Below, piece after piece: positions 18,436-28,847 of a stretch of DNA of 64,000 bases; the stretch's first letter is position 1; every line of letters begins with the position of its first letter. The position numbers were made by a program, and so were the translations under genes. Origin of the DNA: Rossellomorea vietnamensis (lineage in GTDB: Bacteria; Bacillota; Bacilli; Bacillales; Bacillaceae_B); contig NZ_LIXZ01000006.1 of assembly GCF_001305855.1 (NCBI RefSeq), positions 150,828-214,827 on the forward strand, read 5' to 3'. The notes below the pieces were generated by a model. That model did no database searches and was not told where the DNA came from. It was given only the letters and a program-made list of their open reading frames with translations.

Positions 18436-19914
18436 TTGGAAAGAGTCGATCTATTTAAAGACATTGCCGAAAGAACCGGCGGAGATATCTATTTAGGTGT
18501 GGTGGGAGCAGTTAGAACAGGAAAATCAACATTCATCAAGAAATTCATGGAACTTGTGGTCCTTCCTAACATCGCAAGTGAGTCAGAACGGGCAAGAGCG
18601 CAGGATGAGTTGCCTCAAAGTGCGGCAGGCAGGACCATCATGACGACTGAACCGAAATTTGTTCCGAATCAAGCCATCTCTGTTCATGTCGATGAAGGAC
18701 TCGAAGTGAATATTAGATTGGTAGATTGTGTTGGATATACGGTCCCGGGTGCGAAAGGGTATGAAGATGAAAATGGGCCCAGGATGATCAATACCCCATG
18801 GTATGAAGAGCCTATTCCATTCCATGAAGCGGCAGAAATCGGTACCCGCAAAGTCATCCAGGAACATTCCACGATCGGAGTTGTGGTGACAACGGACGGC
18901 TCCATCGGGGAGATTGGCAGAGGAGATTACATCCAAGCGGAAGAAAGAGTCATTGAGGAACTGAAAGAAGTAGGAAAACCATTCATCATGGTCATCAACT
19001 CGGCGAGGCCGCATGCTCCTGAGACAGAAGACCTTAGAGTGAAACTTCAAGATAAGTATGACATCCCTGTCCTTGCCATGAGTGTGGAGAGTATGAGGGA
19101 CTCAGATGTTCTCAATGTACTTAGAGAAGCGTTATTCGAATTCCCGGTATTAGAAGTGAATGTCAACCTTCCAAGCTGGGTAATGGTATTAAAAGAAGAG
19201 CACTGGTTAAGACAGAACTACCAGGAAGCCGTGAAAGAAACAGTCAAAGATATTAAGCGACTCCGGGATGTCGATCGGGTTGTTCACTACTTCAGTGAAT
19301 TCGATCATATCGAACGTGCGGGGCTTGCCGGTATCGATATGGGTCAGGGGATTGCTGAAATCGACCTGTACGCTCCCGATGAACTGTACGATGAAGTTCT
19401 AAAGGAAATTGTAGGAGTGGAAATCCGAGGGAAAGATCATCTCCTCGAATTAATGCAGGATTTCGCCCATGCGAAAGCGGAATATGATCAAATATCAGAT
19501 GCGCTGAGAATGGTGAAGCAGACAGGATATGGCATTGCTGCTCCATCACTGAACGATATGAGCCTGGATGAACCTGAAATCATCAGGCAGGGAGCAAGAT
19601 TCGGTGTCAGTCTGAAAGCGGTGGCTCCATCCATCCACATGATCAAAGTGGATGTACAGTCCAAGTTTGAACCGATCATCGGGACAGAAAAACAGAGCGA
19701 AGAACTGGTGCGCTACCTGATGCAGGATTTTGAAGATGATCCGCTGTCCATCTGGAACTCCGATATTTTCGGGAGAAGCTTGAGTTCCATCGTAAGAGAA
19801 GGTATCCAGGCCAAACTCTCCCTGATGCCGGAAAATGCAAGATATAAACTTAAAGATACATTAGAAAGAATCATCAACGAAGGATCGGGTGGATTGATCG
19901 CCATTATATTATAA
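18436..19914 (+). CDS. spoIVA: spore coat morphogenetic ATPase SpoIVA
   Basis: Polymerises on the forespore surface using ATP and forms the basement layer of the coat. The Walker A motif GAVRTGKS is at residues 24-31, the same position as in B. subtilis, followed by long near-identical segments (AQDELPQSAAGRT, DCVGYTVPGAKGYEDENGP) and the C-terminal region that binds SpoVM and SpoIVA subunits. TTG 18436 gives MERVDLFKDIAERTGG and exactly 492 residues, the family length; ATG 18421 overlaps the GGGAGGG ribosome site and is rejected. It is a single gene with its own terminator. Confidence 0.97.
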   Translation: MERVDLFKDIAERTGGDIYLGVVGAVRTGKSTFIKKFMELVVLPNIASESERARAQDELPQSAAGRTIMTTEPKFVPNQAISVHVDEGLEVNIRLVDCVGYTVPGAKGYEDENGPRMINTPWYEEPIPFHEAAEIGTRKVIQEHSTIGVVVTTDGSIGEIGRGDYIQAEERVIEELKEVGKPFIMVINSARPHAPETEDLRVKLQDKYDIPVLAMSVESMRDSDVLNVLREALFEFPVLEVNVNLPSWVMVLKEEHWLRQNYQEAVKETVKDIKRLRDVDRVVHYFSEFDHIERAGLAGIDMGQGIAEIDLYAPDELYDEVLKEIVGVEIRGKDHLLELMQDFAHAKAEYDQISDALRMVKQTGYGIAAPSLNDMSLDEPEIIRQGARFGVSLKAVAPSIHMIKVDVQSKFEPIIGTEKQSEELVRYLMQDFEDDPLSIWNSDIFGRSLSSIVREGIQAKLSLMPENARYKLKDTLERIINEGSGGLIAIIL

Positions 19915-19921
19915 ATGTCTT

Positions 19922-19949
19922 TGACCTTCTTAGGAGGGTCATTTTTTTT
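19922..19949 (+). terminator. terminator of spoIVA
   Basis: TGACCTTC pairs with GAGGGTCA around TTAG, followed by eight T, eight nt after the stop codon. Confidence 0.82.
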
Positions 19950-20512
19950 GTCTTTCATTTCCTGACATAAAACCTGAACTGACCGTGAATTATCACATTG
20001 CATAATTATAAATTTTTAGTAGTCTGAAAGAAGGCTTCAGAAACGACTTTCAGGTGCTGTGAACACTTGGTATATATGGATTTGTGGAAGGGGTGGATGT
20101 ATGAGATATTCCGTCTTGGACGGTATGCAAAACAGGTGAGAAAGGGGTATGGATGTTTACAGGATTCCAAGGTTGGGAAGTAAGATAGAGTACCTGACAA
20201 ATGAGGGTATTGGTTGCAGTCATCCGAAAGAAGTGATAGGTTGATTAGAGTGCGAGGATAAAGGCTTGGATGGTGGTTCTATTACATTTGTGTTGCAAAT
20301 AAGAAAAGATTCCCATTATTTCTTGATTTGTTCTTGCTAAGGTTAATCTATTGTGATAATCTTTTAACAGAATTGTTGTTGAATATTGATTCAGCAACGT
20401 TTTCAAGCGTTTTTTCTACACATCATGTATAGAATTCGCTAAAGTTGTTTACTAATGATATTAAAGTAAATGAATCATGACTGAGACATTTCCTTGGGAG
20501 GAGGTGAATGGC
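19950..20512. other. long non-coding region upstream of hbs
   Basis: About 560 nt without a supported gene, unusually long for this window. Two very short frames exist (20097-20183, with GGAAGGGG only three nt upstream; and 20149-20244), with no recognised product. The 3' half is AT-rich and holds promoter-like boxes for hbs, including TTGCTA and TGTGATAAT at 20334-20360. The 5' half contains TTTCAG, AGGTG and GGATG repeats without clear symmetry. Confidence 0.5.
20334..20360 (+). promoter_or_regulatory. probable promoter of hbs
   Basis: TTGCTA (20334-20339) and the extended -10 TGTGATAAT (20352-20360), 15-nt spacer, about 150 nt before the start codon. A second AT-rich box near 20445-20470 may be another promoter; hbs is driven by two promoters in B. 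subtilis. Confidence 0.45.
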
Positions 20513-20785
20513 ATGAACAAGACAGAACTTATCAATGCTGTTGCAGAAGCTGCTGAGCTATCTAAGAAGGACGCTACTAAAGCGGTTGACGCTGTTTTCG
20601 ATACAATTCAAAATTCACTTGCAAACGGTGATAAAGTACAATTAATCGGATTCGGTAACTTCGAAGTACGTGAGCGTGCAGCCCGTAAAGGTCGCAACCC
20701 ACAAACAGGTGAAGAGATCGAAATCTCAGCTAGCAAAGTACCTGCTTTCAAACCAGGTAAAGCGCTTAAAGAAGCTGTAAAATAA
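20513..20785 (+). CDS. hbs: nucleoid protein HU (HBsu)
   Basis: Non-sequence-specific DNA-binding protein that bends and compacts the chromosome. 90 residues with the typical N-terminal helical dimer part ([20 protein letters not shown]), [22 protein letters not shown] on the DNA-binding arms and the C-terminal [17 protein letters not shown] 20513 follows GGAGGTG; an upstream ATG at 20477 is not conserved. Highly expressed codons are used (for example CGT, GGT, AAA). It is a single gene with a terminator. Confidence 0.97.
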   Translation: MNKTELINAVAEAAELSKKDATKAVDAVFDTIQNSLANGDKVQLIGFGNFEVRERAARKGRNPQTGEEIEISASKVPAFKPGKALKEAVK

Positions 20786-20808
20786 TTACATACTTTGAGC
20801 GTAACGGG

Positions 20809-20838
20809 AAGGTCGCATAATTATGCGGCCTTTTTGTT
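20809..20838 (+). terminator. terminator of hbs
   Basis: AAGGTCGCATAA (20809-20820) and TTATGCGGCCTT (20821-20832) form a palindromic stem with one G-T pair, followed by TTTTTG. Confidence 0.85.
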
Positions 20839-21013
20839 TTTTCACTATTAGTATGAAATGTTCTCCCGGAAATTATGTATGAACTTTTCTTCTTTTATTG
20901 TTTGATTTATATTAATATAAAACTTCTAAAGCACTAGTCTTTGATGAGATTATGGGCTTGTGCTAATATTAACAATGTTACTATTTCTTTAGTTATTTTA
21001 GGAGGACAACATT

Positions 21014-21580
21014 ATGGCACAAGTCAATCATGGCCAAATAGAAGAAGCAGTTCGATTAATATTAGAAGCTATTGGAGAGAATCCTAATAGAGAAGGCTTA
21101 TTAGATACGCCAAAGCGAGTGGCGAAAATGTATGCAGAAGTATTTTCGGGCCTCGATCATGATCCGAAAGAATACTTTGAAACTATATTCAGTGAAGAAC
21201 ATGAAGAACTGGTGCTTGTGAAGGATATTCCATTCTATTCAATGTGCGAGCATCACCTTGTCCCTTTCTTCGGAAAGGCACATGTTGCGTATATTCCACG
21301 GGATGGTAAAGTAGCAGGATTAAGTAAACTTGCAAGGGCAGTTGAATCCGTTGCCAAACGCCCACAGCTTCAAGAAAGAATTACATCGACAGTAGCTGAT
21401 ACGATCATGGAAACCCTTCTTCCTCACGGTGCCATGGTAGTCGTTGAAGCGGAGCATATGTGCATGACGATGAGGGGCGTGAAGAAGCCGGGCTCAAGTA
21501 CAGTGACAACAGCTGTCAGGGGTACGTTCAAAGAAGACGCTCAGGCACGAAGCGAAGTTCTTTCTTTTATAAAGAATTAG
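21014..21580 (+). CDS. folE: GTP cyclohydrolase I
   Basis: First enzyme of folate synthesis, converting GTP to 7,8-dihydroneopterin triphosphate. The 188-residue protein carries the zinc and active-site motifs: [18 protein letters not shown] and, later, [17 protein letters not shown] precedes the ATG. mtrB follows after 12 nt, the same folE-mtrB (mtrAB) operon as in B. subtilis. Confidence 0.96.
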   Translation: MAQVNHGQIEEAVRLILEAIGENPNREGLLDTPKRVAKMYAEVFSGLDHDPKEYFETIFSEEHEELVLVKDIPFYSMCEHHLVPFFGKAHVAYIPRDGKVAGLSKLARAVESVAKRPQLQERITSTVADTIMETLLPHGAMVVVEAEHMCMTMRGVKKPGSSTVTTAVRGTFKEDAQARSEVLSFIKN

Positions 21581-21592
21581 GAGTGACGACGA

Positions 21593-21814
21593 ATGAATTC
21601 AAATGATTATATTGTCATCAAAGCAATTGAAGACGGTGTGAATGTGATCGGATTGACAAGAGGGACGGACACCCGGTTTCATCATTCAGAGAAGCTGGAT
21701 AAAGGTGAGGTGATGATCGCCCAATTTACGGATCACACATCTGCCATTAAGGTTAGAGGGAAAGCGACGATCGTCACCAGTTATGGCGAGGTTGAGAGTG
21801 ATAATAAGAAATAA
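21593..21814 (+). CDS. mtrB: tryptophan RNA-binding attenuator protein TRAP
   Basis: Forms an 11-mer ring that binds GAG/UAG repeats in trp leader RNAs when loaded with tryptophan. The 73-residue protein has the key elements: [26 protein letters not shown] and the KVRG motif holding RNA-contact lysine and arginine residues. AGGAGTGACGACG precedes the ATG. It sits behind folE. The usual trp operon target is absent from its normal place between aroH and hisC here, so its targets must lie elsewhere. Confidence 0.95.
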   Translation: MNSNDYIVIKAIEDGVNVIGLTRGTDTRFHHSEKLDKGEVMIAQFTDHTSAIKVRGKATIVTSYGEVESDNKK

Positions 21815-21848
21815 TCTTCTATTCTGCTTTTGGCTGATAGAGAAAAAT

Positions 21849-21898
21849 AAAGGAGGGACTGACTAAGGAGTTTTCGGCTTCGTGGTCGTCCCCTTTGT
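21849..21898 (+). terminator. probable terminator of folE-mtrB
   Basis: AAAGGAGGGACTGAC pairs imperfectly (two bulges) with GTCGTCCCCTTT, then GTTATAA. The stem is good but the T tail is poor. Confidence 0.5.
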
Positions 21899-21950
21899 TA
21901 TAATCTCCTTAATGGGTTAAGACTCATGCTCCCTATTGTGGAGGATTTTA

Positions 21951-21959
21951 TGGTATAAT
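21951..21959 (+). promoter_or_regulatory. extended -10 promoter of hepS operon
   Basis: TGGTATAAT, a perfect -10 with TGn extension, 54 nt before the hepS start; no clear -35 at the proper distance. Confidence 0.55.
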
Positions 21960-22013
21960 ATTTAATGCTGAAATTTTTAGACCGATACATAGTAGAAATG
22001 GGGATTACAGGGT

Positions 22014-22847
22014 ATGAAATTCATTGATTGTAACCATCAAGCGAATATCATTCATCAATACATAGAAGAGCAGTTGCATCACTCTTATCTAAAGGAATAT
22101 ATCGATCAACCGTATATTGACCGGGACCGGATCTATTTTCTGCTCCTGCCTTTCGTGAGCGAAGGACGGACGATGAGTAAAGAAGTAGTACAGTGGATTT
22201 CGACTGCCATGTTATTGCAGATAGCCCTTGATACACATGAAAAGGTTACAATCTCTGAACGTGATTCCTTAAAGGAAAGGCAGCTGACTGTACTCGCTGG
22301 AGTTTATTTCAGCAGCCTCTATTACAAGATCCTCGCAGCAACAGATGATGTAGAACTTATCTCACATTTAGCAAAAGCAATTAAAGAAATAAATGAAAGC
22401 AAAATTTCCATATACAAGGACGAACATAAGAGCATAGCAGAACTCATGAAGAAGTTAAAGACCAGAGAATCAGCGATTGTGTCCAACTTCTATCGTTCCT
22501 TTGCAGATAATCAATGGATCGAGATCGTAGAAGAAGCGTTGCTTTACAAGAAGCTCGTTCAGGAGAAAATCAGTCTTGGGCATTCGCAGTATACGAGCTT
22601 TATCCGGGCTTTGACCACTTTGTCCAATCGAACGGATCATGATGCACCGGACTTCGACTTAACAAAGGAACAGACGGGACATCTGCTACTTCAAATAGAT
22701 GGACTCATAGAAGTGACAAAGAGAAAGGTCCAAGAGCAGTTAGAGACCATCGAGCCGGCCACGCCCTATTTTAAGAAGCTTATTGTAGAGCTGTTACCTT
22801 ATGTGGAGCCTGAACCAATGACCAAACTATACGCGGAAGAAGGGTAA
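22014..22847 (+). CDS. hepS: heptaprenyl diphosphate synthase component I
   Basis: Small, non-catalytic subunit that, with HepT, makes the C35 heptaprenyl chain of menaquinone-7. The 277-residue all-helical protein lacks the DDxxD motif, as expected. Identification rests on size, on similarity to HepS/HEPPP_synt_1 (for example QIALDTHEKVT and LAGVYFSSLYYKILA) and on the hepS-menG-hepT order. The operon continues with six nt to menG. Confidence 0.9.
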   Translation: MKFIDCNHQANIIHQYIEEQLHHSYLKEYIDQPYIDRDRIYFLLLPFVSEGRTMSKEVVQWISTAMLLQIALDTHEKVTISERDSLKERQLTVLAGVYFSSLYYKILAATDDVELISHLAKAIKEINESKISIYKDEHKSIAELMKKLKTRESAIVSNFYRSFADNQWIEIVEEALLYKKLVQEKISLGHSQYTSFIRALTTLSNRTDHDAPDFDLTKEQTGHLLLQIDGLIEVTKRKVQEQLETIEPATPYFKKLIVELLPYVEPEPMTKLYAEEG

Positions 22848-22853
22848 AACGAC

Positions 22854-23555
22854 ATGCAGCAGTCGAAAGAACAAAAAGTCCACGGAGTATTTGAAAAAAT
22901 TTATTCCAATTATGATAAGATGAACTCCGTAATCAGTTTCCAACAGCATAAAAAGTGGAGAAAAGAAACCATGAAACATATGAATGTGAAGCCTGGCTCC
23001 AAGGCACTTGACGTTTGCTGCGGTACTGCGGACTGGACATTGGCCATCGGGGAAGAAGTCGGTGAGTCCGGCAGTGTGGTGGGTCTTGATTTCAGTCAAA
23101 ATATGCTTTCGATCGGTAAAGAGAAAGTCAAAGAGTCCCACCTGAACAATATCGAACTGATTCATGGGAACGCCATGGAGCTACCTTTCGACGATAATAC
23201 GTTTGATTATGTGACCATTGGCTTCGGTTTACGTAATGTTCCCGACTATCTCCACGTCTTGAAGGAAATGAACCGCGTAGTGAAACCCGGGGGGATGGCC
23301 GTCTGCCTTGAAACCTCCCAGCCCACCATGTTCGGGTTCAAGCAGATGTATTACGCATATTTCCGTTTTGTGATGCCTCTGTTCGGGAAGATATTTGCCA
23401 AAAGCTTTAATGAATATTCCTGGCTTCAGGAATCTGCCAGGGATTTTCCGGGAATGAAGGAGCTTGCCCAGATGTTTGAAGAAGCCGGCTTTAAAGACAT
23501 ACATGTGAAGCCATATAGTGGCGGCGTTGCTGCTATGCATGCCGGCAAAAAGTAA
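22854..23555 (+). CDS. menG: demethylmenaquinone methyltransferase
   Basis: SAM-dependent methyltransferase for the last step of menaquinone synthesis (also named menH or ubiE). The 233-residue protein has the UbiE signature [18 protein letters not shown], motif [10 protein letters not shown], and GFGLRNVPD. It lies between the two heptaprenyl synthase subunits, so the side chain and the head-group methylation are co-expressed. Confidence 0.95.
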   Translation: MQQSKEQKVHGVFEKIYSNYDKMNSVISFQQHKKWRKETMKHMNVKPGSKALDVCCGTADWTLAIGEEVGESGSVVGLDFSQNMLSIGKEKVKESHLNNIELIHGNAMELPFDDNTFDYVTIGFGLRNVPDYLHVLKEMNRVVKPGGMAVCLETSQPTMFGFKQMYYAYFRFVMPLFGKIFAKSFNEYSWLQESARDFPGMKELAQMFEEAGFKDIHVKPYSGGVAAMHAGKK

Positions 23556-23582
23556 GAAATTCGTAAATTAGGTGGAAAAACT

Positions 23583-24545
23583 ATGAAGCTAAACAGGATG
23601 TATTCGTATCTTAAAACGGATATAGATGAAATTGAAAAGGAATTGGAAGTAGCGATCGAGTCAGAATCCCGGCTTTTACAAGAAGCCTCCCTTCACCTTC
23701 TTCAAGCAGGCGGGAAGAGAATCCGGCCGGTGTTTGTATTGCTGTCTGCGAAATTCGGACAATATGATATTAATATTGTTAAAAATGTAGCAGTTGCATT
23801 AGAGCTGATGCACATGGCTTCCCTCGTACACGACGATGTGATTGACGACGCAGAGTTGAGAAGGGGAAAACCGACGATTAAAGCCCAATGGGATAATCGT
23901 ATTGCGATGTATACTGGGGATTATATTTTTGCACGGGCCCTTGAATATATGACATCTATAAAAGTTCCTGAAGCACATCAGATTTTATCACACACACTGG
24001 TGGAGTTATGTAAAGGTGAAATCGCTCAAATCGAAGACAAATATCGATTTGATCAAAACCTGCGGGATTATCTTTTACGGATTAAAAGGAAAACCGCTTT
24101 GCTTATTGCCGTAAGCTGCCAGCTCGGTGCTATCTCTTCCGGAGCGCCTGAAGAGATTCACAGGCGCCTTTACCGATTTGGTTACAATGTGGGAATGAGT
24201 TTTCAGATCACGGATGATATCCTGGACCTTACAGCAAGTGAGGAAGAACTGGGGAAACCTGCGGGAAGTGACTTGTGGCAAGGGAATATCACCCTTCCGA
24301 TTCTCTACGCCATGGAAAACCCGGATTTGAAATCCAAGATTGAAAGAGTGACGGAATATACCACCCCCGAGGAAATGAAAGAGGTCATATCCTCCATCCT
24401 GGCTACCGACGCTATAGACCGGTCCCATGAGCTCAGCAGGATGTATCTGGACAGAGCCTTGAAAGATCTGGAGCACCTTCCATATAACCGGGTAAAGAAA
24501 ACCCTTAAAAATATCGCAAACTATATCGGCAAGAGAAAATATTAA
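23583..24545 (+). CDS. hepT: heptaprenyl diphosphate synthase component II
   Basis: Catalytic subunit of heptaprenyl diphosphate synthase. The 320-residue trans-prenyltransferase has the first aspartate-rich motif DDVIDD (after LVHDD), the GGKRIRP substrate motif, and the second motif DDILD. AGGTGG precedes the ATG. It is the last gene of hepS-menG-hepT; ndk follows after 101 nt. I see no clear terminator between them. Confidence 0.95.
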   Translation: MKLNRMYSYLKTDIDEIEKELEVAIESESRLLQEASLHLLQAGGKRIRPVFVLLSAKFGQYDINIVKNVAVALELMHMASLVHDDVIDDAELRRGKPTIKAQWDNRIAMYTGDYIFARALEYMTSIKVPEAHQILSHTLVELCKGEIAQIEDKYRFDQNLRDYLLRIKRKTALLIAVSCQLGAISSGAPEEIHRRLYRFGYNVGMSFQITDDILDLTASEEELGKPAGSDLWQGNITLPILYAMENPDLKSKIERVTEYTTPEEMKEVISSILATDAIDRSHELSRMYLDRALKDLEHLPYNRVKKTLKNIANYIGKRKY

Positions 24546-24646
24546 GAAAATTTAAAATGGAAACGTTGCCAAAACCCCCAATCAGTGTTACTATTTTCGT
24601 GGGATGTCCTTAGGAGTTCCATACATACATATTAGGAGTGGGGAAG

Positions 24647-25093
24647 ATGGAAAAGACATTTTTAATGGTAAAGCCGGACGGCGTACAAAGAGGGTTAATC
24701 GGTGATATCGTATCCCGTTTTGAAAAAAAGGGCTTTCAATTGGTCGGTGCCAAGCTTATGAGCATTTCAAACGAGCTTGCCGAAGAGCATTATGGTGAGC
24801 ATAAGGAAAGACCATTCTTTGGGGAACTTGTTGACTTTATTACTTCAGGACCTGTATTTGCAATGGTCTGGCAGGGTGAAAACGTCATCACGACTGCACG
24901 TGGCATGATGGGGGCTACTAATCCTAAAGATGCCGCTCTTGGTACGATCCGCGGTGATTTCGGTCTGACTGTCGGCAAGAACATCATCCACGGTTCGGAC
25001 TCTGCTGAAAGCGCTGTAAGAGAAATCGGTCTATTCTTCAAAGAAGAAGAACTGGTTGAATATTCCAAGTTAATGAATGAGTGGGTTTACTAA
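24647..25093 (+). CDS. ndk: nucleoside diphosphate kinase
   Basis: Transfers the gamma phosphate between nucleoside tri- and diphosphates through phosphohistidine. H115 in NIIHGSDS is the active site; the length of 148 residues is standard. ATG 24647 lies seven nt after AGGAGTGG; the GTG at 24638 falls inside the ribosome site. It precedes cheR as in B. subtilis. Confidence 0.97.
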   Translation: MEKTFLMVKPDGVQRGLIGDIVSRFEKKGFQLVGAKLMSISNELAEEHYGEHKERPFFGELVDFITSGPVFAMVWQGENVITTARGMMGATNPKDAALGTIRGDFGLTVGKNIIHGSDSAESAVREIGLFFKEEELVEYSKLMNEWVY

Positions 25094-25118
25094 TATTCGT
25101 AAGCCTTTACGATTTAGA

Positions 25119-25149
25119 AGCAGGTCGTGATCAGCGGCTTGCTTTTTTC
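25119..25149 (+). terminator. terminator of ndk
   Basis: AGCAGGTCG pairs with CGGCTTGCT (two G-T pairs) around a 7-nt loop, followed by TTTTTTC. Confidence 0.8.
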
Positions 25150-25200
25150 TATGGATAAAGGTTTAACATTTCCTTGAAACGTTCGATATAGATAATATAG

Positions 25201-26013
<813 letters not shown>

Positions 26014-26020
26014 TAACCGA

Positions 26021-26120
26021 CGATGTAAATCTGCATATCTTGAATCACCTTTTTCTTCCCTTAGGGGGGGGAAGAAGTGAACTCTCAAAATATGATGGAT
26101 TCACATCGTTTTATATTTTT
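26021..26120 (+). promoter_or_regulatory. nested inverted repeat between cheR and aroC
   Basis: CGATGTAAATC (26021-26031) pairs with GATTCACATCG (26098-26108) with one G-T-type change; inside lie TCAC/GTGA and TTCTTCCC (26053-26060) with GGGAAGAA. The outer arm is followed by TTTTATATTTTT. It may be the cheR terminator or a folded leader element of the aromatic operon. Confidence 0.5.
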
Positions 26121-26182
26121 CAGGAAAATAGAATATTAGAAAAGTTTTTAAACGTAAGGACTAGGAAAGAATATAAATTCTA

Positions 26183-26191
26183 TGTTATATT
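26183..26191 (+). promoter_or_regulatory. candidate extended -10 promoter of aroC operon
   Basis: TGTTATATT, five of six matches plus TGn, 38 nt before the aroC ATG. It lies downstream of the nested repeat, so if it is the only promoter the repeat belongs to cheR. Confidence 0.4.
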
Positions 26192-26229
26192 GGTACATAA
26201 TTCTTTAACGAGTTGAAGGGGGAAAGTAA

Positions 26230-27402
26230 ATGAGATACTTAACATCTGGAGAATCACATGGACCACAGTTAACGACCATCATTGAAGGGCTGCCGGCTGG
26301 AATGCCGCTTGAAGCTGAAGATATAAATGAAAACCTGGCAAGAAGGCAGAAAGGGTATGGACGCGGACGAAGAATGCAGATTGAAAAAGACCGTGCCTCG
26401 ATCGTCGGCGGGGTGAGACATGGATATACTCTCGGATCCCCATTAGGATTGGTAGTGGAGAATAAAGACTGGACTCACTGGACGAAGGTGATGGGGATCG
26501 ATCCCCTTCTTGAGGGTGGAGAAGAAGAAGTGAAGAGAAAGATCTCGAGGCCGAGACCAGGGCATGCGGATCTCGTCGGTGGAATGAAATATGGTCATAG
26601 AGATCTCAGAAATGTCCTGGAAAGGTCTTCTGCAAGGGAGACGACTGTAAGAGTAGCAGCAGGAGCTGTTGCCAAGAAGCTATTGAAATTACTGGATATT
26701 GAAGTTGTCGGACATGTCCTTGAGATTGGGGGCATTAAAGCCGAGAAGCTTCATTATGATTCTATAAATGAACTGAGAGAGATCACAGAAGAATCACCTG
26801 TTCGCTGCCTGGATGAAGAAGCCGCCGGGAAAATGATGAACCTGATTGATGAAGCGAAGCAGAATGGTGATTCCATAGGTGGAGTGGTGGAAGTCATTGT
26901 TGAAGGGATGCCTGCAGGAGTGGGAAGTTACGTTCACTATGACCGTAAGCTTGATGCGAAGATTGCAATGGCGGTTATGAGTATTAATGCATTTAAAGGA
27001 GTCGAATTCGGCTTGGGCTTTGAAATGGCAAGGAAGCCTGGAAGTGAAGTGCATGATGAAATCGCGTGGAGTGAAGAGTTGGGATACTACCGGAAAACGA
27101 ATCGTTTAGGAGGGTTTGAAGGCGGTATGACAACGGGGATGCCAATCCGTGTCAAAGGTGTCATGAAGCCGATCCCTACTCTGTACAAGCCTCTTCAGAG
27201 TGTGGACATCGAAACGAAGGAACCTTTTAAAGCAAGCATCGAAAGATCCGACAGCTGTGCGGTTCCAGCTGCAAGCGTAGTAGCAGAAGCCGTAGTGGCT
27301 TGGGAACTTGCCGCTGGCATCGTCGAACAATTCAATAGTGATCAATTCGAGAAGCTTCGTCAGGATATCGACAGACAACGTCAGGAATCAAAGGAGTATT
27401 AA
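26230..27402 (+). CDS. aroC: chorismate synthase
   Basis: Last shikimate-pathway enzyme, forming chorismate from EPSP with reduced FMN (named aroF in B. subtilis). The 390-residue protein shows SGESHGPQ at the N-terminus, GYGRGRRM and [34 protein letters not shown] precedes the ATG. It is the first gene of aroC-aroB-aroH-hisC-tyrA-aroA; aroB starts four nt after its stop. Confidence 0.96.
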   Translation: MRYLTSGESHGPQLTTIIEGLPAGMPLEAEDINENLARRQKGYGRGRRMQIEKDRASIVGGVRHGYTLGSPLGLVVENKDWTHWTKVMGIDPLLEGGEEEVKRKISRPRPGHADLVGGMKYGHRDLRNVLERSSARETTVRVAAGAVAKKLLKLLDIEVVGHVLEIGGIKAEKLHYDSINELREITEESPVRCLDEEAAGKMMNLIDEAKQNGDSIGGVVEVIVEGMPAGVGSYVHYDRKLDAKIAMAVMSINAFKGVEFGLGFEMARKPGSEVHDEIAWSEELGYYRKTNRLGGFEGGMTTGMPIRVKGVMKPIPTLYKPLQSVDIETKEPFKASIERSDSCAVPAASVVAEAVVAWELAAGIVEQFNSDQFEKLRQDIDRQRQESKEY

Positions 27403-27406
27403 AGAA

Positions 27407-28395
27407 ATGAAACAGATAACCATCCAAACTGCTTCCAAGACATATGACGTGAGAATTGGAGTGGAGATGACGAATGAGATTGTTTCTTTTATTAAAAAGT
27501 ACTTCCCTGATGTTTCAAAGCTATGGCTCATTGCCGATGAATCAGTATATAAGCTTCATGGGCGAACATTCTCAGAAGATCTAGCTCAGTCCTTTGATTT
27601 AACCATTTATCAGGCTCCCAAAGGGGAAAAGGCGAAGACCTTTGCCACATATGAAGAAGCGATAACACATGGACTCAAACATCATGTGGATCGTAAATCC
27701 ATCGTGATTGCTTTCGGTGGCGGTGCCATAGGTGATCTTGCGGGCTTTATCGCTTCCACTTATATGAGGGGGATCCCTTTCATCGGCGTACCGACAACGA
27801 TATTGGCCCATGACAGTGCCGTGGGAGGGAAAGTGGCGATCAATCACCCCCTGGGGAAAAATATGGTCGGTCAGTTTTATCAGCCTGAAGGCGTATTCTT
27901 TGATTTGAATTACTTTTCGAGCCTCCCCGAAACGGAAATCCTATCGGGATTCGCCGAAGTGATCAAACACGCCTTCTTATCTGATCAGGAGTTTTTACAG
28001 AAACTCATGCATTCCTTCCGATCGCCGGCAAAACTGGATGAAGACTTTTTAACAGATTGCCTGATTAAAGGAATACAGGTAGCGGCTATGGGAATCGGAC
28101 ACACGGGGAATCGGTGATGATCGGGATGGTCTATGCTTTGTATCTCAGTGAACGCTGCTGCAACCTCTCATTTGACATGGAGAGGTTCATAGGGTGGATA
28201 GAGTCTCTTGGGTACAATCTGAAGGTCCCGTCAAACATCGGTTTTGACACATTATATGAAGGGATGAAGCGTGATAAGAAGTCCCTGAACGGCAATCCGG
28301 TTTTCGTGTTGTTGAAGGATATCGGTGAACCCGTGTTGGCAGACGTTACGGACGAGGATTTAAAACAGGCGGATGCATACATTCGACAGTTATAG
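27407..28395 (+). pseudogene. aroB: 3-dehydroquinate synthase, broken by an internal deletion
   Basis: Normally forms 3-dehydroquinate from DAHP. The N-terminal 225 residues are typical (GGGAIGDLAGF, AHDSAVGGKVAINHPLGKN, zinc ligand E184 in GFAEVIKHA). After the valine codon at 28079-28081 the frame is lost and stops at 28115-28117 (TGA). The proper frame resumes at 28084, reading GYGNRTHGESVMIGMVYAL and on to the normal C-terminus at 28395. Compared with AroB proteins, about 32 residues are missing, including the FGHTxGHA zinc-binding segment. The gap fits a deletion of about 94 nt (3n-2), which also shifts the frame. Flanking genes are intact. Either a real null mutation or an assembly error; as written, no functional AroB can be made. 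Confidence 0.88.
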
Positions 28396-28448
28396 ATCAC
28401 GGCGTTTAAGAAAGCATAGAATATCAAGAAAAAAGGGAGAGTGGAAGA

Positions 28449-28811
28449 ATGATCAGGGGAATTCGAGGTGCCACTACAGCAGATCGAGATAATGAAAAGG
28501 ACGTTCTCCTTTCAACTGAAAGTCTCTTAAAGGAAATGATTTTACATAATAATATTACGGCAGAAAATGTGGCTTCCGTTTTTATTTCTGCCACAAAAGA
28601 CATTACGAGCGTATTTCCAGCCAGAGCATTAAGATCATTAGAAGAGTGGAAATATGTCCCCGTTATGTGCATGCAGGAGCTGGAAGTGCCTAATGGACTG
28701 CCCCTGTGCATCAGAGTGATGATCCACTACAATACATCAACACCCCAGAGTGACATCCAACATATTTATATGAAAAATGCAGTCAGCCTTCGCCCTGACT
28801 TGAAGAAATAA
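28449..28811 (+). CDS. aroH: chorismate mutase, AroH class
   Basis: Rearranges chorismate to prephenate. The 120-residue trimeric AroH-type enzyme begins MIRGIRGATT (with active-site Arg7) and has the conserved FSATKDITSVFPARALR-type segment and the late RVMIHYNT (Arg90-like). GGGAGAGTGGAAG precedes the ATG. hisC follows after 36 nt; in B. subtilis the six trp genes stand in this gap. Confidence 0.95.
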   Translation: MIRGIRGATTADRDNEKDVLLSTESLLKEMILHNNITAENVASVFISATKDITSVFPARALRSLEEWKYVPVMCMQELEVPNGLPLCIRVMIHYNTSTPQSDIQHIYMKNAVSLRPDLKK

Positions 28812-28847
28812 GCGGCTTTTATGAAAACGACTGAAAGGAAGTTAAAC

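Noticed and set aside
28114..28395. The C-terminal aroB piece as a separate gene
   Set aside because: It has no ribosome site of its own and is the shifted remainder of aroB, so it was merged into the pseudogene call.
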